Source: Steinernema hermaphroditum
Lineage: Eukaryota; Nematoda; Chromadorea; Rhabditida; Steinernematidae
DNA length: 64,000 bases
Direction of reading: 5' to 3'
NCBI GenBank assembly: GCA_030435675.1
Contig: CM059624.1
Location: forward strand, 9,262,769-9,326,768
In this document: positions 37,086-47,144 of the stretch, one piece after another
How positions within the stretch are numbered: position 1 is the stretch's first letter
Layout: every line of letters begins with the position of its first letter
Position numbers and translations under genes: made by a program
The notes under the pieces: generated by a model
Database searches by the model: none
Told to the model about the DNA's origin: nothing
What the model saw: the letters and a program-made list of their open reading frames with translations, nothing else

Positions 37086-37850
37086 CTAAGCCGTTTTCGG
37101 TAGCGTATCCTGGGTGAATCTTGGCACGAACTCCGCTGGCCCAACGTTCCAGGGTTCCACTTTTGTCGGCAGCTCGGCTCCGTACAAGTCCAGGAAGTCT
37201 TGCGGGTTCACCTCCTCGTAGATGGTCTTGCCCTGTTTCGTCAGATCGCCCTGTTTGATGAAAAGCTCGAGGAGCTTGAACTGTGGATCAATCGCCAGCT
37301 GCAGCGGTGCTCGTTCCTGGGCGGCCGTCCATTCTAGACCTGACTTCTTCGCGTATTTCTTGGCCAACAACACCTGGATTAGGGAAAGGATGCGTTAGAA
37401 TGGGAAGAGAACCGAACCTGCAGAGGAGGGATGGGGAAACTGCCGGGAAGAGTGACTTCTTTCATGGCGTCCTTCGCTTCGGTGAACAGCTTCTCCTCGT
37501 GTTTGTGGACCAGCTTCCAATCGGATCGGTTCAGCTCAGTGCCGAATTCGTAAATTCCGAGATTCCTTCCGCGGAAGGTGAATTCCGCCCAGAGCTTTCC
37601 GCCATGCAGCCATCTGTCCATCTCGGGTCTTGCCTAAACATCCTTCCGAACGTGAACGACCTTCGAATCACACGCTTACTCTGACGATCTTCAAGTAGGA
37701 CGGCTGCTCAGGCCATTTGCGGTTCCACTCCGTCTTCGTGACCAATCTTCCGACGCCGAGTCCGCGCAGCTGCGTCAGAATCTCCCACAGGAACTTGCCT
37801 TCTGCGGTGACGTCGTAGTTTCCGATGAAGCGGATCAGCTTCGCGGACAT
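37086..37850 (-). CDS. mrps-34: Mitochondrial small ribosomal subunit protein mS34
   Basis: Three exons (37850-37680, 37633-37418, 37373-37086) give 224 aa. The family signature is clear: LRGLGVGRLVTKTEW followed by PSYLKIVR, then HGGKLWAEFTFRG, and HKHEEKLF. These match the order of GLGRLVT, W..Y.L...R, HGKAWG.LTFKG and KHEE in animal MRPS34. The protein is part of the mitochondrial small subunit. The start MSAKLIRFIGNYDV is the first ATG in frame after an upstream stop. An ORF of 64 codons lies 450 bp upstream on the same strand. Confidence 0.88.
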
Positions 37851-38302
37851 CCTGCAACAAGACGATGAGCGTTCTCATAAACACAACGAGGCACGATCAC
37901 GCTACAGGCACGCGTAATCACAGATGTTCAAGATATTTGAGCTAAAAGGGATGAAGAAGCATTTCTCCTGAAGTTTAGAAATCTCAAAGACATACCATAG
38001 TCGCGATGCACCGCTTCATGCTATTCGCGGTGAAACTGCTTCTCCACCGCCCCTCGCTCGACTGACTTCCGATGGATACGGTGGCCACTACAAGGAGTTT
38101 CTAAGCTCCAGAGAGTTGCTCGTTGGAGTGCTCCTGCTTCTGTATTGATTCTTCTGAGGTTCGGTTCGTGCGGAATGTCTTCCGAGACGATCAGCTTCTT
38201 CATCTTCAACTTATCCTCTCTGATTCGCTTTTGGAGCGGAAAACACATAATTCTATCGAGCACACGCCTATCCCTCGTCATTCCTGAGCGTATTTCTTGA
38301 TT

Positions 38303-38497
38303 TTAGGGCATCACGAACGTCGACTGCCCTCTGACTACGGTGGTTTGACCGGAGTTGTTTTCGGCCTCTTCGGCTGGAGTTGACACCGACTTCGTCAACA
38401 CTTTTTCCGCCGCCAGCTGCGCTCCCTTGGCCGTTAATTGAGTGGCAACACCCCAGAATACCTTCGCTTTTGTCCACTCGGCCGCGTTCCCAAGCAT
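38303..38497 (-). CDS. Hypothetical 64-aa protein
   Basis: A single-exon ORF from ATG (MLGNAAEWTKAKVFWG) to TAA. Composition is protein-like: an amphipathic helix rich in Ala, Lys and Val (ATQLTAKGAQLAAEKVL), followed by a polar tail. It has no signal peptide. It precedes mrps-34 on the same strand with about 450 bp between them, which would allow a shared or operonic transcript. I do not recognise it. Small mitochondrial proteins often look like this, but that is a guess. Confidence 0.45.
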   Translation of the reverse strand: MLGNAAEWTKAKVFWGVATQLTAKGAQLAAEKVLTKSVSTPAEEAENNSGQTTVVRGQSTFVMP

Positions 38498-39404
38498 CCG
38501 ATTTCGCCTCGGCCTCCTTGCAGCCTCTAGCCTCGGGCGTTTCCCCTCGTGAGCTCCCCTATTAGGAGTGCGTTTCGGGGTTATTGCGCGGCTTCTGCTC
38601 CTGGAAACCGCCTCGGGCGCCGCCCGGCCTCTTAATTGCGCGGATTCGGCTCCACCCGCCCGGGTTGCTCCTCAAACGACCTAATTGGACTCGTTTCCGC
38701 CTGGCTCCTCGGTCGCTATTTGTTTGCGACTTATTCACTCGTTTAATCAGTTCTCGTGGATTCTCTCCGTGTGCACGAGTGTCGGTTTTCGGCCAGCTGC
38801 AATTCGTCTGGCGACTCCCATAGAGAACCCTGGTGGGACCATACCCCTTACGGTCCCTCCACTCCTCGGTCGGCGCTCCAATTCGCTCATCTTCATCTAA
38901 ATGCTTTTACGTGCGAATTCGCCATCAATTTGCATGTTTTATTAGGCGAAGGACTCTTTGGCCGCGAGATGCCTCGAGACGACAATGGTCTCTATCCCTA
39001 ATAAAGGCCGAAGGGGAAAACAACCTCCTTCGCCGGCCAATTTCCCCTCGGTCTTGAAAACAGTAAAGCTTCCCCAGCGGCCTCAGAAAAGCGGACTTTA
39101 TCAGTTATTTAATAGTTGTTTACTCGGAGAGTAATCGCTTTTGGGCCGAGTGATGATCGATCCTTCTGAGTTCAATGCTTGTTCAATGCTTTTCTTCGCC
39201 TCGTCTAATTAAGGAAACCCTCGATCTCGGTCTCATCTTTCTCGGTCTCGTGTAGCCTCCCCTGCAGGCCTAACCCCCAGAAGTGCGCTCTTCCACCACC
39301 TCGCCTCCGATTTCCGCCCTAACGTGACTCCACTAATCCACTTTGCGCAATTAAAACTTTCGCTTCCAGGCCTCCGGAAGCGTCGTCACTTCCCCGAAGG
39401 CTCC
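38498..39404. other. Intergenic between the small ORF and the receptor kinase-like gene
   Basis: About 900 bp of divergent promoter DNA between a minus-strand and a plus-strand gene. I see no RNA gene, repeat or convincing ORF. Confidence 0.5.
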
Positions 39405-42400
39405 ATGGCGGCTAAGGGGTCTCTGTCCCTTTTTCTCCTGAGCCTTCTTGGCCTCGTTTCCTCCTTGAAGTGTCCTTGCGACCGCGGGGAATCGTGTCGT
39501 ATCACGGGAACCCTGGAGGCCGTACCCCGAAGCCTCAGGATTCTGAAGGAGCCCTACTTCTCGGAGGGAAAACGCATCTCGGATCGCTCGATCGCCATGG
39601 CCTTTCGACTCCGGATTCTGGGTCCCTCCCTGTCCAGGAGACGGCTCTCACTTCTGCACCTTTTAGGATTCAACGCCTCCGACTTCGGATTCGTCTACAA
39701 CGACACTTCGCTCAAAATCGAATGGGTCCCGCAACGGAACGAGGCGTTCCTTCCTGCAGTCTTAAAGCCCAAATTGTTCGCTTCGGTAATAGAGCTAATT
39801 TGGAATAAGTGGATCGAGTCAGCTGAGATTCAAAAAACTCAATCCCGAGACGAAGTTTCCAAATCGGCTTTCCCTAACCTTGTTTTCCATGAACTCGCCG
39901 ATTAGATTCTAGGGACGCGTGCAGGATTAAACACCAAAGGGATCGATCCTGGTTCTGATCTAAAAGGAGACCTTAGGGCTGAACAATAGGCACTTGGAGC
40001 CGTTTTCAGGGCCCTCTTTTTAGAAGCCGAGCAAAAGCGACGCCGTCGTCTTGACCCTCCAGTTCCCCGATCTTCTCCTCTCGGATCGAACGCACTACAG
40101 TCTGACGGTGGGTGCAGCTACCGTAGGGAAAAGTGCGGTTTGCACAAAACATCACTTTGCACAAATGATCAGTTTGCACAAAGAATTACTTTTCACAAAA
40201 ACGCCGGTTTCAATCAAAAATTTAATCACTTTGAATCCCCTATATATAAATGGAGAACCAACGGGTCCGTTGGTCTGTTTGTGTGTGTGTGTGTTTTTCC
40301 GTGAGCACGGGGAAAACACCTACACAAAATAAGGACCCCCGAGGGGGACCGAACCCGGCACCGCCCGCTTACAAACGAAGCACGTTCACAATGAGCCATA
40401 CAAGCAGATGAAATGGTAGCGCTATACTTCCATCATATCTCTGGGGACGCAAAGCTTTGCGTTTCTTTACAGTTTTTGTGCCGTTTTTAGCGTATTTTTT
40501 AGCTTTGCAGTTTTTTGGACAACTTCAGTCATTTGCATCAGCAGCAATCTTGCCGCCCGCAGGGCTATGGTGTCTTGCCGCCCGCAGGGCTACAGTTTTT
40601 TGGCCCCAACTTCAGCCATTTGCATGAGCACCTAATTGGCTGTTAGTACCTGCTGGAGGGCGCGAATTCGCGCGCAGCCGGGTTTATATAAATAATACTC
40701 CGGAGTCCAAAGGCACTCCTCCAGAACAACTGGATAACCGGAGTTTACGCCAAGATCGGAGTTTGACTATTATGAACACGAATGGAACGTTGTGAATTCA
40801 TTTGCCGTGGGTCCTTGTCAGACTAGAAGAGGTTTTAGCCAACAATGGTGCTCTAGGAGTTAATGCAGAAGTACCTCACCAGAGTTGGAGCGATTATGAG
40901 ATACACCACCCAAACATTGCCGCGGAAATTTTGAAATCATTTGAAATTTAAATTAAAAAAAGCGATGCTATTCCTTTGTGCAAAATGATCATTATTTTTT
41001 GTGCAAACTGAGAGTGTGTCCTACCGTACCCCATGCACAGAAGATCGTTTAGATCTACAGCGCCGTTCATTCCGCATGCAGGCAAACGACCACGTTCAAC
41101 CCTCCTCTGATGGCCGACGCCATTATCGAGTGCTCGAAGTTGAAGGGCTCCGAGTGCCACGAATCTCTGAATAGAGGTCTCCCCTATCGTAATGTTTCGA
41201 GACCATAGCGGACCCTTTCAGCACCACCGCCCAAATGCTTCCTCTCTCCTAACATCTCGACGGGACTTCTAAAGAAGCACGGGAACTGGGACGCTGAGGT
41301 GGAAGTTACCGTACCTCACGACTTCGTGGACCTTAATTCTACCGTACACGTTTACTTCGGGCGATGCATGGAGCCGTTGGGGACCAGGGAGCAGAATCTG
41401 TGCACCATCGACATGAGCACACTTGGAGTGATGTCTTTCTGCGAAGACGCCTCTGAGCCCTGCGGAAATACCGTAACCCACAGTCCTTTTGCCGATCCCC
41501 ACTATGACTCATCTAGTTCCTCCTTCGCCTCAGCAACGTCGGCTTCATACAGTATGCCATTCAGACCTGCGTCGGCGATAGACCAGCGGATCTGCGGAGG
41601 AAGAAGCTGCTCGGGAAGAACATCCAACGTGAGTTCCCCTCCAGTGGCGCGGCGACGGCTTCTTGTAGCGCCGATCTCGCAGGACGAAGAGGAGGAAGAC
41701 GACTTCCCAGGCTGGAAGTCATACGTCGGTTACGGTACTCTACTCACCGTGGTCTTTGTGCTGCTGGCTTACACTATGGCACAGAAGCACCGCCAGAATA
41801 GGCCTCCCATCGGGAAAGGAACGGGAAGGTGAGCGGAGAGGGAGAAACGTTTCCCACTCGGATCTAGGAACTCATGGGAACTGGACGCGGCGGATGTCGA
41901 GATCGACTACAGTCACGAGATTGGCGCGGGCACCTACACCGGCGTGTACAAGGGCGCCATGACCGTCACGGTACGGCCTCGAGCAGTCCTAAACGTGACT
42001 TATGACGTTGTTGCAGACGAAGAAGGCGCGAGCGATCGCCGACGGACCCGTGGTTCTCGATGACCAGTGCAGGGTGGCCATCAAGATCATGCACAACGTA
42101 GGCGGCTTCCTCCCCACCCCTCTGAGTCCTCGTTTAGGATGTGACCGAGAGGGAACGGAAGCTGTTCAGCGCCGAGATCGAGAGGAACAAACTGCTGGGG
42201 CGGCACGCCCGGGTGGTCAATTTCGTCGGCCTTCTGGCGATGGGGACGACGCCGGCGCTTGTGCTGGAGTTCTGCGTCAAAGGGAGCCTCCGGGACTTCC
42301 TCATCGAGTGCCGAGTCTACATGGAGAAGGTTAGGCGACCGAGGGGCATCTTCAGATCACGAGGTGTCGAGGGCACTGATAAAACAAAAAAGGTGCCGGA

Positions 42401-43722
42401 GAGATCACAATCGAAGGCAAGGGGATAGAAGTGACGCCATGGAGGTGGTGAGTAACGCGGGCGACGTGTCCTCCGAAGGTGATTCCGAGGCGAAAGTCGG
42501 TTATCGGAAAGTGTCTTTTTACGAGTGAATTCCAAACACAACGATAGGGCGTCGCAAACAACACAAAAAGGCTTCTTATCACACCGACGGCAGGGCGCTC
42601 CCCTAGCGGGATTCCCGAATTCGAGGCGCATTGCCTAGCAACTTGGCCTTTCCTCTGTTTGTTCTCCGTGTTTGCACGGCCCCTCCCCCGACTGGCCCTC
42701 GCCGTACGGTCCGTTTGTCGCTTGCAGCTCTCCCTGGACGAAATCGACGCGATGAACGTCGACTTGGACGAAGTGCCCCACGTCCGCAGGGACTTCCTCC
42801 TCAATGTGCAGCAGCTGATCCGCTTCGCCTTCCAGATCTGCGTCGGACTGGTGAGTGAATGTCCAGAGGAGAGGACTAATCCGATGCAGGAGTACTTGGC
42901 CAGCCAAAAGATTCTGCACCGCGATCTCCTCGCCAAACACATTCTCGTCACCGCCGACGATTCGGTCAAGATCGGACAGTTCAGACACGCCTCCTCCGCG
43001 GCGAACCACTCGAAGAGCCTCGAGAGGACCGACGTCAACGCCCTTCGGTGGATGTCCCCCGAGGTCCTCAGGGCCCAACATTTCAGCCATGCTTCCGACG
43101 TGTAAGTTTGTTGCCTCCTGGCTAATCAGCGAATCTCCAAATATTGTTTCTGCCAATTGTAAATGATCACTGGGATCGAAAAACACACCTCTGAAAGACC
43201 CATTTCTACAGTAGTCTGTGGATCTAATTCGAAAATTAACAGAGCTAAGAGTCCCTCTCTAGGTGGTCGATGGGCGTCGTCTTCTACGAAATCTTCACCC
43301 TCGGCGGCTTTCCCTACTCGAATATCACGAACTGTGACCTTCTGGATCGACTAGATCAGGGACATCGTCTAGAAAAACCTTCCAACTCTCCTAACGAGAT
43401 GTATCGTATGCCCCCCAGGACGCCCGTGAATCCTTCCCCTAGGTACTCGATCATGATGGACTGCTGGAAGACGGAACCCTCCGATCGCCCTTCATGCCAA
43501 AAGATCCGCGAACGCCTCGCGATGGCTTTCGACGCCGTCGAGGGGAATCGCGAGGCGAATCACCTCCGCGTCGACCCGAACCTCGACTGCTACAGCCACG
43601 GTGAGGCGAAGGTGCCCCGAAGACCCTCCGAGGATTCCCGAAGGAGGGAGAGTCTCCGGCCGAGGGTCTCGATAAGAAGCGCCGTGAATGAGTCGGAGCG
43701 GCTGCTGGGCTTCGTCGAGTGA
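39405..43722 (+). CDS. Single-pass receptor tyrosine kinase-like protein, probable pseudokinase
   Basis: Twelve exons (39405-39621, 39667-39785, 40024-40107, 41053-41188, 41222-41828, 41868-41970, 42017-42097, 42138-42329, 42728-42850, 42890-43101, 43263-43400, 43443-43722) join in phase to 763 aa. The signal peptide is GSLSLFLLSLLGLVSS. An ectodomain of about 300 residues is rich in Cys. The TM segment is GTLLTVVFVLLAYTMA. The kinase domain keeps the Gly loop (IGAGTYTGVYKG), VAIK and a tyrosine-kinase C-lobe (ALRWMSPEVL, SMGVVFYEIFTLGG, MMDCWKTEPSDRPS). The catalytic loop reads HRDLLAKH, so the Asn is lost. DFG is replaced by QFR (42977-42985). It therefore probably lacks phosphotransfer activity and may act as a scaffold or binding partner. 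The ectodomain exons before 41053 are the least secure part. Confidence 0.8.
40117..41030. repeat. Inverted TTTGCACAAA clusters bounding an intron insertion
   Basis: Three copies of a TTTGCACAAA word, about 20 bp apart, lie at 40139-40182. The reverse complement occurs at 40975-41008 near the other end of the same intron. Each cluster is flanked on its outer side by TACCGTA (about 40120 and 41022). The pattern looks like imperfect terminal inverted repeats of a 0.9-kb insertion in intron 40108-41052. Inside are a GT microsatellite (40276-40297), a minus-strand tRNA-like sequence, and a 19-bp direct repeat CTTGCCGCCCGCAGGGCTA at 40549 and 40574. Confidence 0.5.
40341..40403 (-). repeat. tRNA-like SINE head or degenerate tRNA
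   Basis: Read on the minus strand, the sequence has a box A-like TATGGCTCATTGTGAACG and, about 40 bases later, a strong box B-like GGGTTCGGTCCCC. A GC-rich hairpin follows. The spacing suits a tRNA body, but I cannot close a full cloverleaf. It resembles the sequence at 43870-43945. It lies inside the intron insertion of the receptor kinase-like gene. Confidence 0.45.
42330..42727. other. Intron of the receptor kinase-like gene
   Basis: The intron starts with GTTAGG and ends with TTGCAG. I see no gene or repeat in its 398 bp. Confidence 0.7.
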
Positions 43723-43869
43723 ACTGTGGAGATTGGCGCTCCAGAGCGCCCTAGATGGAGATAGTTATTTATTGTTTTGTACATAAACTGTGACGAGAGA
43801 AGCGACAAAACTTCTCTCTTTATCGCGCGCGACACATCATAGTCACACAGAGAGCATTAACATGTTAAT

Positions 43870-43945
43870 GTGCGTATGGCTGAGGGGTAACGCTCCTGGT
43901 CACCACGCAGAGGGCACGGGTTCGACGCCGGCCGGGGTAACGAGA
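43870..43945 (+). repeat. tRNA-like SINE head or degenerate tRNA
   Basis: A box A-like TATGGCTGAGGGGTAACGC (about 43875) and a box B-like GGGTTCGACGCC (about 43918) are spaced as in a tRNA. Some D-arm and anticodon-arm pairing is possible (CTG with CAG), but the acceptor stem does not close. It lies about 150 bp downstream of the receptor kinase-like stop codon. The shared TATGGCT start with 40341-40403 suggests one tRNA-derived family. Confidence 0.45.
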
Positions 43946-45683
43946 CAGAGTCGTTCGCTGTTGTTTCAAATGCAGCGTTCGCTTTAGATTCTCGGATATC
44001 GATGGATTTAACCCTGCGTTCGAGAGTCGCCAATCTCGTCTGCTTCTAACACATGTTCCGAACATTCCTTTTGCCAAAATACTCTTTTTTATCACATCAC
44101 TTTTGATGTCAGAATTATGAAGGAGCTTATCTCAAGTGCTCCGTCACACAGGGAATACACTTTAGTGTAGGACGGATTTCGCTTCACTCATTTCTTGGCT
44201 GCGGTTTGAGGAGAAACCTTGGGAGGCGAACCAAGTTGAGTTCCATCGGGGAATCACATTGCAAGGAAACGAATTGTTTTGATTGTTCGACGGCATTCGT
44301 TTTTGACCATAAACTGCAGAAGTAGGCCGATTCGGGTCGTCGAGATGATTCGCGTGGACGAAGACGACCTGTCGACGTTCAGTTTACAAGAAAGTTGGTT
44401 ACCGTTAGGTTTGCAGGTAGGCGCGGACGTGGACCGCCTTTGTTTTGGGGTCCCCTCCACGAGGGGTTCCTTCGCGGAGCGTAGAGTCCTCTTCCGCAAA
44501 TTCCTTCCGGAACTCGCGTCCCCTGTGTAGCGTGGCTCGCGCCGATTCGCACGAGCGGCTTTTAATGTCAATTGCCTCGGCGAGGCAAGATCTCAGAGAT
44601 TGTCCGCGGCCTCAAGTGGATTTCACTGCAGTCGCAACACCTGAAAGCCCCCGCTACCGTAGCCCTTTGTGTCCCTTTCGCCGTGCGTATCTTCAGAATC
44701 GGCTTAGGGCGATCGGCCGGCGGATTACACGTGCAAACCCTATCGCCTTCGGATCAGTCGTACCGACTGCGCCGTATCCCCCAAGGTCGGCTGCGATCTG
44801 CTCGTTAATCATGCGCGCGACTTTTGACACTCGAACATCTGAGTGGCCGAATTCCTCTGCTTCCGACGACCGCTCCTCGGCGCCCTTTTTGCGCCGTTTC
44901 AGGGCGCCCTTTACAACTCCACTTCAAGCGACGCCCCGTGGCACCGCGGAGTCCGTTACTCGGCGCCTGACCTTGACCCACTAGCCCCTCGAATCGGTGT
45001 CTTCACTCCCGCGCGATCGCCTAATTTGCGCGAAAAAATCAACAAATTTTTTTGCGCTCCCAAGGGTTCGACTGAGCGGAAAATCGATTGGATTCCGACT
45101 GATTTGCAAGGGACCGGAAGAGGATTCCGACGTCCCTAATCCTGCAAATCGACTACCGTAACACGGAAGGAGACGTGCTGACACAGATCTTCCCGAATAA
45201 AACAAATGTTTGTTTATCGAAGGCGCCTTCTGGCGATGAGATTCATCACACGTGCAGATTTATGACATGCACCCTAGGAGAAGAAGGTAGGGAGCGATTC
45301 TGTGCCGCCGAACGGCGCTGATTAGGAATTCGTTTTTGTGTTTCGGGTCGGAAAAGTCTTAGTTATTAATCCGTCAAGTCGCAACGAGGCGAAAGTAGAA
45401 TTGGGACGGCGAAAGGGGCGAAACGGTGAGTCAGCGCCTTTCGAAACAAAGCGATTTCGAGATTAGAACGAGATTAATTCTGTTAATCTTAATTAACCCG
45501 TTTAAAGGAGACAGAAGAGAGAACTGGGCAGGGCAGAGGAAATCCAGGGAATTCTTTCTTTATACTGTACTTTTGATAAGCGATTTCATTTAGAAGTTTT
45601 AGTCGAACTTACCGATCCAGTAGATTGACTCAAGCATCTTTTCAAGCAAGGAAATTCAGATGGAATACAAAAAAGCTTCCTTA
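43946..45683. other. Intergenic, no gene supported
   Basis: Several GC-rich ORFs up to 179 codons (44445-44984, plus) overlap in all frames. None has a motif, signal peptide or splice pattern I trust. Confidence 0.45.
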
Positions 45684-46109
45684 AGGGCCATTTATAGTCT
45701 GCGCGACACAAAACCCCCTTTTCTGTGTCGCTTAGCTTGTCTACGCGTGACTATATATGCAAAACCAAATAAAACTGCACAGTCATGATGCTTTCGGATC
45801 GGCCTATCAAACCATCAAAAAAAAAATTGTGGGACATGACATGTAGGTTAACTTAACTGTCGCTTAGCTTTAACTTGACTGTCGCTTAGCTACGCGACAC
45901 AGCTGCGCGACAGTCAAGTTGAAGCTAAGCGACAGTTAAGTTAACCTACGCAAAGTCAACCTAAAAATTTTTTATGCTGATGATTTTATATCCTATCCGA
46001 AAGCATCATCACTGTGCAGTTTTATTTGGTTTTGCGTACATAGTCACGCGTAGACAAGCTAAGCGACACAAAAATGGGGTTTTGGGTCGCGCGGACTATA
46101 AATGGCCCT
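45684..46109. mobile_element. Foldback MITE, 426 bp, TTA target duplication
   Basis: The element begins AGGGCCATTTATAGTC and ends with the reverse complement. TTA directly flanks both ends (45681-45683 and 46110-46112). Almost the whole length is an imperfect palindrome: arms of about 120 bp share GTGTCGCTTAGCTTGTCTACGCG and AACTGCACAG. A second, nested palindrome around GTCGCTTAGC fills the middle. No transposase is encoded. A 3-bp TTA duplication suggests a PIF/Harbinger-type parent; the superfamily call is inference. Confidence 0.85.
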
Positions 46110-46112
46110 TTA

Positions 46113-47144
46113 GTCAGTTCTGTGTATCCGAAGGAGTTCTAGAGCTGGTAGAGCAAGATCCGGCGATGTCAAAGGAAAGGAGATCCGGAGATCTTTCGAA
46201 GATAAGGCGAGAAGTGTGAATTTGACGGCTCTGTTGTTTTTTTCTTGATGTGGAAGACGATAATTAGCGGAATTCACACTTCCTCTTTGTTCTGCACAAT
46301 CAATCTACAGAAAGAGTTGTCCGGTTACGGGTTGTCCTCTTCTTCGCAATCGAGTGTTCATGCCATTCACTATTAGTCGAGCTTCCAGATAGTTATAGCG
46401 GCCCATCTTCTCCTTCAGAACGCCTCTTAATACGTTGATCTCCTCAGAATCCTCTTATATCGTAACTGTTCCGTCGAAGTCTCTGACTCTCTTCTACTTC
46501 TATCGTTCGCGTGCACGGTCTTAGAGGAAGTTGCAAGCGGCGCCTTCCGGCGGCCATACCGGGGGTGGGGTCTTCTTCGGCTGGAGCCGTTCCCGGTCCG
46601 ACCCAAATTCCGCCGACTTTTTCTCTGGGCGCCTCCTTCAGAGGCGGCGATCCTCGGGTGGAGCGCGACGACCCCTAAGGTCACCGCCCCAGCCACCGGC
46701 GAGGTACCGACCGAAAGGAAAATCTCGTAAGTGCATCCGCCGGCGGCGCGGTGGCCAGCCGCTCGCTCTCTTCTCGACGCCGTGACACCCTTGGGGGCCT
46801 CCGGCGAGATATTGGGAGATGGAGATTACCGGAGCGAGCCCGATTGTGGGTCATGGTCAATTGTTTGTTTTAAGACACAACATTGACCTCCTTCTTTACG
46901 CATTTCTTTGCCCCTTCGCTCCTGAGGCTCGTCGCCGACGCCAGTGGCGCCTCCGAGGAGCCTCCGGCCCCCGGGGCCTTTGCATAAGTGTGCGCGACAT
47001 TAGGCGTGTTTTGGGGCGAGGTTTTGACGGATGGGTTCGGGTATTTTATGCGAAAGTGCCGAATTGGGTCAATTAATGCCCCCGCGGAGTCGTGAGAAGA
47101 AGGTTGTTTTGACGGAATCCATTTCAGGCGAATCTTCCTCCATC
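46113..47144. other. Promoter side of the MLT-11-like gene
   Basis: About 1 kb with a GC-rich block at 46530-46780 and no supported gene. It ends with the acceptor ATTTCAG (47126) just before the first ATG of the Kunitz gene. Confidence 0.5.
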
